A DNA stretch of 11,649 bases from CAZYTO01 sp964650405 (GTDB taxonomy: Bacteria > Acidobacteriota > Thermoanaerobaculia > Gp7-AA8). The translations under genes were made by a program, and so were the position numbers. Positions within the stretch are counted from its first letter, which is position 1; each line of letters starts with the position of its first letter. Below the pieces are notes generated by a model, which saw nothing but the letters and a program-made list of their open reading frames with translations, did no database searches and was not told where the DNA came from. The stretch is taken from assembly GCA_964650405.1 (NCBI GenBank), contig CAZYTO010000180.1, forward strand, positions 1-11,649, written 5' to 3'. Below, one piece after another: positions 1 to 7,176 of the stretch.

Positions 1-1
1 C

Positions 2-1474
2 CGCACGCGCACCGCCGCCGCCGGCGACGGGGACATCGCCATCCGCCCCGGCACCGTCGCCGCGCTGGCCCTGGGCATGATGCACATCCTCTTCCGCGAC
101 GGGCTGCACGACCAGGCCTACCTCGAGGAGATGACCTCCGGCTGGGAGGCCCTCCGCGACCGTGTGATGCAGGAGTACACGCCGGAGCGGGTGGCCGCAA
201 CGTGCCGCCTCCCGGTCAGCACCATCGAGTCGCTCGCCCATCGCTATGGAACGGTGACCCGGGTCGAGCGGCGACCGACGTTCATCCGCGTCAACTACGG
301 GCTGAACCGGCATGCCGGCGGCGGCACCGCGGTGCGAACGATCTCCATCCTGCCGGCCATCACCGGCGCCTGGAACGACGCCGGTGGCGGTGCGCAGCTT
401 TCGTCCTCCGGTACGTACGGCTTCAATTCCGCGGCGCTGGAGATGCCGCAGCTCGTGCCTCCGGGCACGCGCACGATCAACATGGTCCGCCTCGGTGAGG
501 CGCTCACGGTGACGAACGATCCGCCCGTCAAGGCGCTCGTCGTCTACAACGCCAATCCTGCCAGCGTCACGCCCGACCGCGAGACGGTCCTGCGCGGCCT
601 CCGCCGCGACGATCTCTTCACCGTGGTCATGGAGCACTTCCAGACCGACACCGCGGACTACGCCGACGTCCTCCTTCCGGCCACGACCCAGCTCGAACAG
701 GAAGACGTCCACAAGGGCTACGGACATCTCTACGTGCTGCACAACCAGCCGGCCATCGCCCCGCTCGGCGAGGCGCTGTCGAATACGGAGATCTTCCGGC
801 GCATGGCCAGGGCCATGGGCGTCGACCGGCCCGAGCTCCAGGCCAGTGACGAAGCGCTGATCCGGGCCGTGCTCGACGGCCGCGGCCCGACCATGGCCTC
901 GGCCTCGCTGGAGACGCTGCGCGAGAAAGTCTTCGTCCACCTCGACGTCCCCTCCCCGCACCTTCCCTACGCCCGCGGCACGCGGCTCGACACGCCGACG
1001 GGAAAGATCGAGATCCACTCCACGATGCTGGAAGGGCGCGGACTCGATCCGCTGCCGTCGTTCATCCCGCCGTACGAGTCGCCGGAGCGCAACCCGGAGC
1101 TGGCCCGGCGCTTCCCCCTGGCCCTGATCTCCCCGCCCGCCCACTCGTTCCTCAACTCGACGTTCGTCAACGTGGCCTCCCTGCGCCGCGCGGCCGGCAA
1201 ACCGACCCTGGAGATCCACGCCGACGACGCAGCGCCGCGCGGCATTCACGACGGCCTGCGCGTGTCGATCTACAACGACCGCGGCACGTTCACCGCCGAG
1301 GCCGTGGTGAGCGACCGCGTCCGCCCGGGCGTCGTCTCCGCCCCCTCGGTGTGGTGGGGCAAGCTGACCAGCGACAACACCAACGCCAATCACACCACCT
1401 CCCAGGCCATCACCGACCTCGGCAACGGCGCGACGTTCTATGACAACCTGGTGGAGGTGGCCGTGGTTCGCTGA
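2..1474 (+). CDS. Molybdopterin-dependent oxidoreductase, C-terminal part (5' truncated by window edge)
   Basis: The frame is open from base 2, and 490 residues are visible before the TGA. The start codon and the N-terminal part, where an Fe-S site and the first cofactor-binding segment would lie, are outside the window; the internal ATG at 77 is not taken as the start, because the preceding in-frame residues (IRPGTVAALALGMM) match the conserved family stretch. Visible family marks, numbered from that ATG, are YGLNRHAGGG near residue 75, a TDTADYADVLLPATTQLEQED block near 190-210, and a C-terminal beta-barrel-like domain from about residue 345 resembling the molydop-binding domain (TPTGKIEIHS, ALISPPAHSFLNSTF, and NHTTSQAITDLG near the end). 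Members use bis-MGD molybdenum or tungsten for two-electron redox reactions. The substrate cannot be inferred here because the metal-ligand region and partner subunits are not seen. The TGA sits inside the first heptamer of a downstream repeat. Family assignment is firm; subfamily is unknown. Confidence 0.93.
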   Translation, partial: RTRTAAAGDGDIAIRPGTVAALALGMMHILFRDGLHDQAYLEEMTSGWEALRDRVMQEYTPERVAATCRLPVSTIESLAHRYGTVTRVERRPTFIRVNYGLNRHAGGGTAVRTISILPAITGAWNDAGGGAQLSSSGTYGFNSAALEMPQLVPPGTRTINMVRLGEALTVTNDPPVKALVVYNANPASVTPDRETVLRGLRRDDLFTVVMEHFQTDTADYADVLLPATTQLEQEDVHKGYGHLYVLHNQPAIAPLGEALSNTEIFRRMARAMGVDRPELQASDEALIRAVLDGRGPTMASASLETLREKVFVHLDVPSPHLPYARGTRLDTPTGKIEIHSTMLEGRGLDPLPSFIPPYESPERNPELARRFPLALISPPAHSFLNSTFVNVASLRRAAGKPTLEIHADDAAPRGIHDGLRVSIYNDRGTFTAEAVVSDRVRPGVVSAPSVWWGKLTSDNTNANHTTSQAITDLGNGATFYDNLVEVAVVR

Positions 1475-1519
1475 TCGCTGATCGCTGATCGCGTTATTCG
1501 CTGATTCGCGTTATTCGCG
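1466..1519. repeat. Period-7 repeat (CGCTGAT family), overlaps stop codon
   Basis: Tandem cgctgat units degrade into gcgttattcgctgattcgcgttattcg. The TGA stop of the oxidoreductase (1472-1474) is made by the first unit. The reverse complement (atcagcg, gaataacgcg) resembles the agcgaccagcgaatagcg array at 2310-2430, so the two form inverted brackets around the noncoding region. Confidence 0.8.
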
Positions 1520-1616
1520 ACACCCTCTCCCGGCGGGAGAGGGTCGCCGCGGAGCGCGCTTCGGGACCACCGAGTCAGCGCAGTGCACTCAGCGCAGCGG
1601 CGGGGTGAGGGGCTTC
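1520..1616 (+). repeat. 97 bp hairpin-bearing dispersed repeat, copy R1
   Basis: It starts with a perfect hairpin (ccctctccc, loop ggc, gggagaggg; 1523-1543), then gtcgccgcggagcgcgcttc, an agtgcactcagcgcagcgg stretch, and ends ggggtgaggggcttc. It matches copy R2 at 94 of 97 positions by direct alignment. Confidence 0.9.
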
Positions 1617-1690
1617 TCCCGCCGCTCATACCTCGCCTCGCCGTCAAGGCTCCTCGCGGCACGCACCGGAGTCGACGCGCAACGCGGAGG

Positions 1691-1787
1691 ACACCCTCTC
1701 CGGGCGGGAGAGGGTCGCCGCGGAGCGCGCTTCGGGATCATCGAGTCAGCGCAGTGCACTCAGCGCAGCGGCGGGGTGAGGGGCTTC
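1691..1787 (+). repeat. 97 bp hairpin-bearing dispersed repeat, copy R2
   Basis: Direct copy of R1, offset by 171 bp, with three substitutions. One substitution falls in the hairpin and shortens the stem to 8 bp (1694-1701 with 1707-1714). Both copies keep the same orientation. Confidence 0.9.
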
Positions 1788-1870
1788 CTTCGCCGCTACA
1801 TCCTCAATCTGTTCGGAACGGACATGCGTTCCCTTCGAAAGAACTCACTCTGCTGACTTGCACGAGAGAA

Positions 1871-1963
1871 CCCCTCACCCCGGCCCTTCCGCTGAGTGCA
1901 TCGAAGCCGATTCACCAAACGGAATTGCGCGCTCCAGGCGACCTTCTCCCGCCGGGAGAGGGT
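1871..1963 (-). repeat. Diverged inverted copy R3 of the hairpin repeat
   Basis: Reading the reverse complement gives the same order as R1. The plus strand shows cccctcacccc, then gctgagtgca, then gcgcgctcc, then ccttctccc-gcc-gggagaggg (1942-1962). The hairpin keeps nine pairs with one G-T wobble. The middle is diverged. Confidence 0.75.
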
Positions 1964-2003
1964 GGGGTTCGCGCACCGTCCCGCGAGCAGCGGAACCGGA
2001 AAT

Positions 2004-2046
2004 CCCCTTACCCGGCACCCCGGCCCTCTCCCGCCGGGAGAGGGTG
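2004..2046 (-). repeat. Short inverted copy R4 of the hairpin repeat
   Basis: Only the ends remain: ccccttacccggcaccccgg followed by the perfect hairpin ccctctccc-gcc-gggagaggg (2024-2044) and tg. The middle of the element is deleted relative to R1. Confidence 0.75.
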
Positions 2047-2309
2047 TGCTCGGCGCGACACCGCCTGTGGCCATCCATGTCTCGACTCCGCCCACCGACG
2101 CCATCGTCCGAGCAGAGAGTCGTTCCCGCTCGCGACGCCGCTGTCCGCAGCGTTCGAGCTCCTTCCGAGCGCACAAACTACCGCGCGCCCGCGGCGTTCT
2201 ACGGTAATCTCGCCCGACCCGATCGACCAGACGACAGACGTAGATCACGCCGGTCCGTTAGCCACGAAGCGAACGAGGGCAGGCGCACGAAGATCAGAGA
2301 CTGGCGATC

Positions 2310-2430
2310 AAGCGAACACAAACAACGACCGGGACCAGCGAACAACAAGCAGCGACCAACGAACAGCGAACAGCGAACAGCGACTAAGCGAATAGCGACT
2401 AAGCGAATACAGCGACCAGCGACCAGCGAA
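2310..2430. repeat. Period-7 repeat (GCGAACA/GCGACCA family), abuts start codon
   Basis: Degenerate heptamers gcgaaca, gcgacta, gcgaata and gcgacca run for about 120 bp and end at the ATG of the CPBP protease, displacing any recognisable Shine-Dalgarno. It is inverted relative to the array at 1466-1519. Confidence 0.8.
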
Positions 2431-2431
2431 G

Positions 2432-3226
2432 ATGCACACCCACCTCTACCTCATCCCCCTCGTCGTCATGGCGGCCGTGTGGCTGGCGATGGTCGGTCTC
2501 GACCTGCGCTTCGGGTTCATGCGGGCTACGGACCGCTTCCGCTCGCTGGCGGCGCAGTACGCCGCGTATGCCTGGCTGGGAGCGATCCTGCTCCTGCTGA
2601 CGTTTCTCGTCGTGGGCTCGTCGATGCGCGTACCGACGAAGGAGCAGCTCGCGAAGACACCGTTCTACCAGCTCTTCTTCCTGCACGCGATCCTGGTCCT
2701 CTTCCTGTTCGTCTGGTGGCTGCTGACGGACCGGCCGAACCTGCTCGACTATCTCAACATCCAGCGCCGCGAGGTCGGGAGGGCGCTGCTCACCGGCTGC
2801 GCGATCGGCGTCGGCGGGTGGATCTTCACGATCATCATCGCCCTCCTGGTGGGGTCGATCCTCGTGGCCTCGGGGATCATGCCCAAGAATCCCACGCCGC
2901 CGCCCATGATCGGCTGGCTGGTCACCCTGCCGCTGTGGAAACGGGGGATCGTGGTGCTCTCGGCCATGACCGTCGAGGAGGCGTTCTTCCGCGGCTGGCT
3001 GCAGAAGCGCTTCGGCCTGATCGTCTCCACCATCCTCTTCGCCATGGCCCACGTCGGCCTCGGCCAGCCGTTCCTGCTCATCGGCGTCAGCGTCATCTCG
3101 CTCGTCATCGGCACGGTCTTCTACCGCACCAAGAACCTCATCCCCGGCATCATCGCCCACGGGATCTTCGACGCCGTGCAATTGTTCGTCGTCATCCCCA
3201 TCGTCTACAGCATCGCGGGGGGCTAG
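2432..3226 (+). CDS. CPBP-family intramembrane metalloprotease (CAAX/Abi type)
   Basis: The 264-residue protein is strongly hydrophobic, with about seven or eight membrane segments. The three CPBP family motifs occur in order near the C-terminus: EEAFFRGWLQ (E182, E183, R187), FAMAH (H207) and HGIFD (H243, D247). In the family these Glu and His residues form a metal-dependent site within the membrane, as in type II CAAX prenyl proteases. All are intact, so it is probably active. The substrate is unknown; relatives process prenylated proteins, act in bacteriocin immunity, or anchor regulatory proteins. The ATG at 2432 is the first in-frame start before the first transmembrane stretch and has only a weak purine-rich gcgaag upstream, because a heptamer array runs up to it. 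It stands alone on this strand, followed by a repeat and a convergent gene, so it is probably monocistronic. Confidence 0.92.
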   Translation: MHTHLYLIPLVVMAAVWLAMVGLDLRFGFMRATDRFRSLAAQYAAYAWLGAILLLLTFLVVGSSMRVPTKEQLAKTPFYQLFFLHAILVLFLFVWWLLTDRPNLLDYLNIQRREVGRALLTGCAIGVGGWIFTIIIALLVGSILVASGIMPKNPTPPPMIGWLVTLPLWKRGIVVLSAMTVEEAFFRGWLQKRFGLIVSTILFAMAHVGLGQPFLLIGVSVISLVIGTVFYRTKNLIPGIIAHGIFDAVQLFVVIPIVYSIAGG

Positions 3227-3232
3227 AAGAAA

Positions 3233-3291
3233 GTGCCGAGTGCCGAGTGCTGAGTGCCGAGGGGCATGAGGCATGAGTAATGGGGCATGAG
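3233..3291 (+). repeat. Period-7 repeat A1 (GTGCCGA then GGCATGA)
   Basis: Four GTGCCGA-type heptamers are followed by GGCATGA-type units with gtaatgg. This is a shortened copy of the sequence at 6709-6821 in the same orientation. It fills the gap between two convergent genes. Confidence 0.85.
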
Positions 3292-3303
3292 CGGCTTTGG
3301 CTT

Positions 3304-4011
3304 TCAGTGCGCGACGGCCCGCCTCCGCGGCGGCGGCGCCGCGGCATCCTGCGTAACGGTCACCGTCTTCCCGGCGATCTGCAGCGTTCCCTGCCGTTGT
3401 GCGGTAGCCGGATTCGCGGAGACCTGGTAGGCCACCGATCCGCTGCCCGTGACCGAGGTGCCGCTCGTGATGGTGATCCAGGAGACGTCACTCGAAGCGG
3501 TCCATGCACAGGAGGAGCTGGTCGTCACGGCGATCGCCCCGGTACCGCCGGCGGCGGCGGTCGTACCGGCCGGCCCCGCGACATCATACGTGCACGCCGG
3601 CGTCGACTGGGTTCCGCACGTGAGCGAGAGCGTGTACGCGCCGGTCTTGTTCGCCCCGATGGAATTCGCGACGATCGTCCACGTACCGGTCGCGGGCAAC
3701 GTGTAGCGGATCACCGCATTGGTCGTTCCGTCGCCGCCGTCGTCGTTGTCCGTCACGGCGACGTCGGAAGGGTTGAGGAGGATCAGGTAGGCGTCGAACG
3801 CGGCGGAGGTCATGCGGATCGTCACGACGTCGCCGGTGATCCCCGTGAACTGCCAGAGGTCGTAGTAACTCGAGTCGGAGGCTGTGCAGTTGCTGGTCAG
3901 CGTGGCGGAGGCGGAGCCGGCCGGGCAGGAGAGACCGGTCTGGCGCGTACAGGCCGCGGCGGCGTCGAACGCGGCAAGGGAGAGGGCGAGGGCGGCGATG
4001 GCGGTTTTCAT
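3304..4011 (-). CDS. Secreted protein with PPC-like and BACON-like domains
   Basis: The 235-residue product begins with a signal peptide (MKTAIAALALSLAAFDAAAA), probably cleaved near residue 20, just before C21. Residues about 47-131 look like a bacterial pre-peptidase C-terminal (PPC) beta-sandwich: DLWQFTGITGDVVTI, AFDAYLILLNP, a NDDGGDG turn, and TGTWTIVANS. Residues about 140-222 fit a BACON-type immunoglobulin-like domain (SCAWTASSDVSWITI to GTLQIAGKTVTVTQ). Such domains mediate adhesion or attachment to carbohydrate or protein; no catalytic domain is present, so this is probably a binding or accessory exoprotein. Six cysteines (C21, C29, C42, C132, C140, C168) suggest disulfides. The tail APPPRRRAVAH is basic and proline-rich with no membrane helix. 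A ggag lies 5 nt before the ATG, supporting this start. Domain calls are by eye. Confidence 0.85.
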   Translation of the reverse strand: MKTAIAALALSLAAFDAAAACTRQTGLSCPAGSASATLTSNCTASDSSYYDLWQFTGITGDVVTIRMTSAAFDAYLILLNPSDVAVTDNDDGGDGTTNAVIRYTLPATGTWTIVANSIGANKTGAYTLSLTCGTQSTPACTYDVAGPAGTTAAAGGTGAIAVTTSSSCAWTASSDVSWITITSGTSVTGSGSVAYQVSANPATAQRQGTLQIAGKTVTVTQDAAAPPPRRRAVAH

Positions 4012-4022
4012 GATCGCTCCGC

Positions 4023-4187
4023 TCAGGCCGCGCAGGTGGTCTTCGTGCTCCGGATGGCGAGCAGCTTCCGGACGACGAGGGTCTTGTTGTCGATGAGCTT
4101 CGTGTCGAAGAGAAACGGCGTCACCCGCGACGCGCTGCCGCCGATGACGTTGTCAGCGAGGTTGGTGGTGTCCTTGACAAGCGGCAT
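4023..4187 (-). CDS. Candidate small protein of 54 residues
   Basis: An ATG at 4187 opens a 54-codon frame beginning MPLVKDTTNLADN and ending STKTTCAA, with TGA at 4023-4025. Third codon positions are almost all G or C, as in the neighbouring genes. It ends 11 bp before the ATG of the PPC-BACON protein on the same strand, so the two could share a transcript. An in-frame TGA lies three codons upstream of the ATG, which fixes this as the only ATG start, but I see no clear Shine-Dalgarno. The product is soluble, basic near its C-terminal end, and has one cysteine and no signal or membrane segment. I recognise no family. Its role, if real, is unknown; a chance reading frame in GC-rich DNA is the main alternative. 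Confidence 0.45.
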   Translation of the reverse strand: MPLVKDTTNLADNVIGGSASRVTPFLFDTKLIDNKTLVVRKLLAIRSTKTTCAA

Positions 4188-4286
4188 GCCATGTCACGGC
4201 AAGGTGGGACGGCGGAGGCGCGCGTCGGAACGGGGCGGCCGGACGACGCAAGGCCAGGCTGCGCTGCGGCGAAATGACGCGGGCGG

Positions 4287-5642
4287 CTACTGCTCGCTGA
4301 CCACGACGCCGTCGCCTTCGAAGCGGATCTTGAAGCCGGTCTGGTCGCCGCTGATCATCACGTTCTCCAGGGCCTGGTCGTCGACCACGGTGGGTATGAG
4401 ATTGCCGGTCCAGGCCACGAGGGAGCTGGAGGAGATGGAGAGCGGATACTCGCGCGTGACGCGGAGCGTGAGGGGCTCGATCGATGTGGAGATGGCCAGC
4501 GAGCCCTTGCCGAAGATCTTCACCGTGTCGATCTTCCGCTGGTAGGAGCTGTCGTAGATCGGCTCGACGCGGTAGGTCAGCGAGTCTTCCAGTGCGACGA
4601 GGTTGGAGCCCTCGACGTAGATGAACTCCTCGTTGAGGTCGAGGAGGAAGGTCTTGCGGCCTTTTTCGTAGACGAAGATCTTGCCCTGCCCGATGGCCTT
4701 GACCAGTGTCTGGGCCGTCGTCCCGACCAGGCCTGACTCGGCGACGAACTTGAGGTTCCCCGAGTAGCTCGACACCGTGCCGCGCTTCACGTGCACGTTG
4801 CGGGCGAAGTTGATCTCCAGGAAGCCGTTCTCGTGCAGGGCGAACGTCTTCGAGGCCCCTTCGATCTTCCGCGCGCCGAGGTCGATGCGCTTCTCCTCGA
4901 TGTGCACCGTGTCGTCGACCGCTTCCTGTAGCTTGCGCGCGGCGGTGTGCGCGGCGAGGTCGGCGTCATTCGCCGGGGACCGCGGTGCAGGCGGCGGCAG
5001 GGCGATGGGCGCTGCGGCTGCCGGCTCCGGCGGCGGCGTCGGCACCTTCCCGGGCTGGGTCAGCATGTGCCGCGACTCGGCGATCTTCTCCGGAGTGATG
5101 GCCGGGATCTTGGCCGTGATCACGCGCGGATCGTTCCGCGGCGTGGGCGCCGGGGACGGCTTCGGCTGCATGTCCAGCTCCACCTCGCGGACCAGCTTGT
5201 CCGCGCCGGCGAAGCGGAGGTGCTCGAGGGCCAGCCCGAACTTGCGGCGCTGGCGGTAGAGCAGGCCGAGGTAGAGGTGCGACTTCGCGTAATTGGGACG
5301 CAGCTCGATGGCCCGCAGCAGGTACTGCTCTGCTTCTTCCAGCTTTCCCTGCTTGAAGAGAATGAGGCCGAGGTTCGAGTGGAGGATGAAGACGCTGCCG
5401 TTCTCCTTCACCAGGCGGCGGTAGATGACCTCCGCTTCGGGGAACGCATTGGTCTTGAAATAGACGAGGCCGAGCAGGTTCAGAACGTCGGCGTCATCGG
5501 GGCGCATGCGCTGCGCTGCTTCGAGCTCTCGCCGCGCCTCGGCGTAGCGGCCTTCCTGAAACGCTTCCCGTCCGCGGTTGTAGTGGAGCAGGAAAACGCC
5601 CTGGTCGAAAGGCGCTGTAAGGACGGGTTCGCGTTCAGGCAT
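4287..5642 (-). CDS. TPR protein fused to a C-terminal AIM24-like domain
   Basis: The 451-residue protein has no signal peptide. Residues about 17-148 form four tetratricopeptide repeats, for example YNRGREAFQEGRYAEARREL, LNLLGLVYFKTNAFPEAE and NLGLILFKQGKLEEAEQYL. A proline- and alanine-rich linker covers about 158-225. Residues about 262-445 resemble the AIM24/DUF124 beta-rich, TRAP-like fold: GFLEINFARNVHVKRG, SYSGNLKFV, GKIFVYEKGRKTFLLDL, EFIYVEGSNLVALE and a late SSSSLVAWTGNLIPTV. AIM24 relatives are widespread and of unclear biochemical role; TPRs usually bind protein partners. The pairing suggests a scaffold, but that is inference. The gene begins 26 bp after the lytic transglycosylase stop on the same strand, so the two are probably co-transcribed. 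No strong Shine-Dalgarno precedes the ATG, which fits translation linked to the upstream gene. Confidence 0.87.
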   Translation of the reverse strand: MPEREPVLTAPFDQGVFLLHYNRGREAFQEGRYAEARRELEAAQRMRPDDADVLNLLGLVYFKTNAFPEAEVIYRRLVKENGSVFILHSNLGLILFKQGKLEEAEQYLLRAIELRPNYAKSHLYLGLLYRQRRKFGLALEHLRFAGADKLVREVELDMQPKPSPAPTPRNDPRVITAKIPAITPEKIAESRHMLTQPGKVPTPPPEPAAAAPIALPPPAPRSPANDADLAAHTAARKLQEAVDDTVHIEEKRIDLGARKIEGASKTFALHENGFLEINFARNVHVKRGTVSSYSGNLKFVAESGLVGTTAQTLVKAIGQGKIFVYEKGRKTFLLDLNEEFIYVEGSNLVALEDSLTYRVEPIYDSSYQRKIDTVKIFGKGSLAISTSIEPLTLRVTREYPLSISSSSLVAWTGNLIPTVVDDQALENVMISGDQTGFKIRFEGDGVVVSEQ

Positions 5643-5668
5643 GGCCGGGGGCGCATTGTATCAGTCAC

Positions 5669-6382
5669 TTAGCGCGTGCCGAGGTAACGCACACCCGGCA
5701 GCACGGCCACCGCCACTGCGCCGGCGGCCGCCCCGAAGCCCCCTTTGAGCTTCCGGCCGCCCACGCCCGCGGCGAAACCGGTGGCGCCGCCGTACGGCCG
5801 GCCGTAGTAAACCGTCAGGGCTCGCTTGACGTAGGTGGTCGTCTCTTCATACGGCGGAATGCCTGCGTACTTCGTCACCGCACCCTCGCCGGCGTTGTAG
5901 GCGGCCAGGGCGTGCTCCAGGTCCTCGTGGAACATATCGATGAGGTCGGCGAGATAGTGCACGCCTCCTTCGATGTTCTGAGCGGGGTCGAAGATGTCCT
6001 TCACGCCGTAGCGTCGGGCCGTCTCGGGGATGAGCTGCATCAGGCCGCGGGCGCCCTTGTTCGACACGCAGTGCACGTCGAAGTCGGACTCCACCTGGAT
6101 GACGGCGCGGACGAGCGTGGGATCGACCTTCCAGCGGGAAGCGGAGGTCTCGATGAACTTGTCGTAGCGGGAGCGGCGGTCGTGACGGGCGGCCAGCCAC
6201 TTGTAGTCCGCGCGGTGCGCGCCGCCGCCGGCGCCGAAGTTGGAGATGACCTTCCGTCCGTCGGCCCGCACGACGAGATGCACCTGGGCGGCGGCCGGCA
6301 CGGAGACGAAAAGAGTCACTGCGGCCAGGGCCGCAAGGGAGCGCATTGCCAGTGATGGTAGCACACGGCAGAATCCGCTCAT
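5669..6382 (-). CDS. Lytic transglycosylase, SLT-like (GH23-type)
   Basis: The 237-residue protein has an N-terminal export signal (LAMRSLAALAAVTLFVSVPAAAQ) and acts on peptidoglycan in the periplasm, cleaving MurNAc-GlcNAc links to form 1,6-anhydroMurNAc. The SLT motifs are intact: VIQVESDFD with the catalytic glutamate at residue 98, GARGLMQLIPETARRYGV at 111-127, and HALAAYNAGEGAVTKY at 158-172, followed by PYEETTTYV. The C-terminal 40 residues are glycine- and alanine-rich without a known domain. Two starts are plausible: the ATG at 6382, which overlaps the start of the divergent pyrophosphohydrolase gene within one CATG, and the ATG at 6346 (M13), which gives a shorter, more typical signal peptide. 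Neither has a clear Shine-Dalgarno. It is followed closely by the TPR-AIM24 gene. Confidence 0.93.
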   Translation of the reverse strand: MSGFCRVLPSLAMRSLAALAAVTLFVSVPAAAQVHLVVRADGRKVISNFGAGGGAHRADYKWLAARHDRRSRYDKFIETSASRWKVDPTLVRAVIQVESDFDVHCVSNKGARGLMQLIPETARRYGVKDIFDPAQNIEGGVHYLADLIDMFHEDLEHALAAYNAGEGAVTKYAGIPPYEETTTYVKRALTVYYGRPYGGATGFAAGVGGRKLKGGFGAAAGAVAVAVLPGVRYLGTR

Positions 6383-6692
6383 GACGACCTTCGCTCCCGT
6401 TCAGCAACAAGTTGACCATTGGATCTCCACGCACACACCCGGCTACTTCACGCCGCTGATGATGCTGGCCCGCCTGAGCGAAGAGCTGGGAGAGCTGGCG
6501 CGCGCCGTCAGTCACAAGCACGGCGACAAACGCCCCAAGCCCGGCGAGAAGGAAGGCGACATCGGCGAGGAGATCGCCGACCTGATCTTCGTCCTGATCT
6601 GCCTGGCCAACGAACAGAAGCTCGACCTCGACCAGGCCTGGGAAGGACTGCTGCAGAAGCTGTATGTAAGAGACCGGGATCGGTGGAAGTGA
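6381..6692 (+). CDS. MazG-like nucleotide pyrophosphohydrolase (YpjD type)
   Basis: The start is placed at the ATG at 6381 (MTTFAPVQQQ), giving 103 residues; the frame is open further upstream, but that part runs antisense to the transglycosylase gene and reads as noise. The length and sequence match single-domain MazG-family proteins such as Bacillus YpjD: YFTPLMMLARLSEELGELA carries the EExxE metal motif (E34, E35, E38), GEEIADLIFVL carries the second acidic motif (E63, E64, D67), and the end DRDRWK matches the family ending. Such enzymes hydrolyse nucleoside triphosphates to monophosphate and pyrophosphate with magnesium, often as housecleaning of non-canonical nucleotides. The exact substrate is not visible. 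It is head-to-head with the transglycosylase gene and followed by repeats, so it is probably monocistronic. Confidence 0.92.
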   Translation: MTTFAPVQQQVDHWISTHTPGYFTPLMMLARLSEELGELARAVSHKHGDKRPKPGEKEGDIGEEIADLIFVLICLANEQKLDLDQAWEGLLQKLYVRDRDRWK

Positions 6693-6708
6693 CCCGCACG
6701 CCCGCCCA

Positions 6709-6821
6709 GTGCCGAGTCCTGAGTGCCGAGTGCCGAGTGTCTCGGTTGGGGCATAAGGCATGAGTAATGAGGCATGAGTGTCTCGCTTAGGACATGAGGC
6801 ATGAGTAATGGGGCATGAGTG
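6709..6821 (+). repeat. Inverted repeat arm A2 built of heptamers
   Basis: The 113 bp sequence starts with GTGCCGA-type heptamers, has a tgtctcggttgggg link, then GGCATGA/GTAATGA units. Aligned by eye to the reverse complement of 7177-7290 it shows about 11 mismatches and one 1-base gap, close to 90 percent identity. Confidence 0.88.
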
Positions 6822-7064
6822 CGTGAGCTGACTTTCAGAGCCTCCTCTCGTTTTGTCCCGCCTCTGCTCCAAGAGTAGCGGGCTCACTACGCGCCTGGAA
6901 TGGTGCTATGTGCGGTCAGGCGGCTTTCCGATACTGTGAGAGCTGCCGCCCTCGCTGGGCTGCGGCGTTTGCCCCACACAGAGCGCTGCGGCCGGACAAT
7001 CGGTACTTCCGCTCAATTACATTGGGGCACATAGAGCCTGGGGGCGTGACGCAGAAACACTCAG

Positions 7065-7098
7065 CCTCGTGATCCATGCCTCATGCTCCAACGAGACA
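7065..7098 (-). repeat. Partial repeat A3 related to A4
   Basis: The plus strand reads cctcgtgatccatgcctcat followed by gctccaacgagaca, matching the middle of A4 with scattered changes and in the same orientation. Confidence 0.6.
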
Positions 7099-7176
7099 CG
7101 CAGAGCGCACGAAGAAATCGGAACGCTCATCGGTAAGGATGACGCGAAGGAGGAAGCCCAGGCACCGCGCAAAGGC

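Larger units (their letters stand above)
1475..2431. other. 957 bp noncoding, repeat-rich intergenic region
   Basis: Several frames are open across this stretch, but their translations are arginine-, proline- and serine-rich, lack any recognisable family, and read straight through the repeats, so I call no gene. It holds, in order, a period-7 array, two direct copies of a hairpin element, two inverted diverged copies, about 260 bp (2047-2309) in which I see no clear feature, and a second period-7 array running to the next start codon. No tRNA, intrinsic terminator with a U-tract, or transposase was seen. Confidence 0.75.

Noticed and set aside
1520..2046. Insertion sequence
   Set aside because: There are repeated hairpins but no transposase reading frame and no paired terminal inverted repeats with target duplications.
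1583..3276. Long plus-strand open frames across the repeat region and overlapping the CPBP gene
   Set aside because: Their translations are low-complexity, arginine- and proline-rich, and run through repeats and across a real gene in another frame.
3280..4545. 421-codon plus-strand open frame opposite the PPC-BACON and TPR-AIM24 genes
   Set aside because: It is arginine- and glycine-rich and spans parts of two real minus-strand genes.
6822..7064. tRNA or other known RNA gene in the core between repeats
   Set aside because: No cloverleaf or T-loop-like sequence was found; only an 8-base complementary pair and GC-rich stems.
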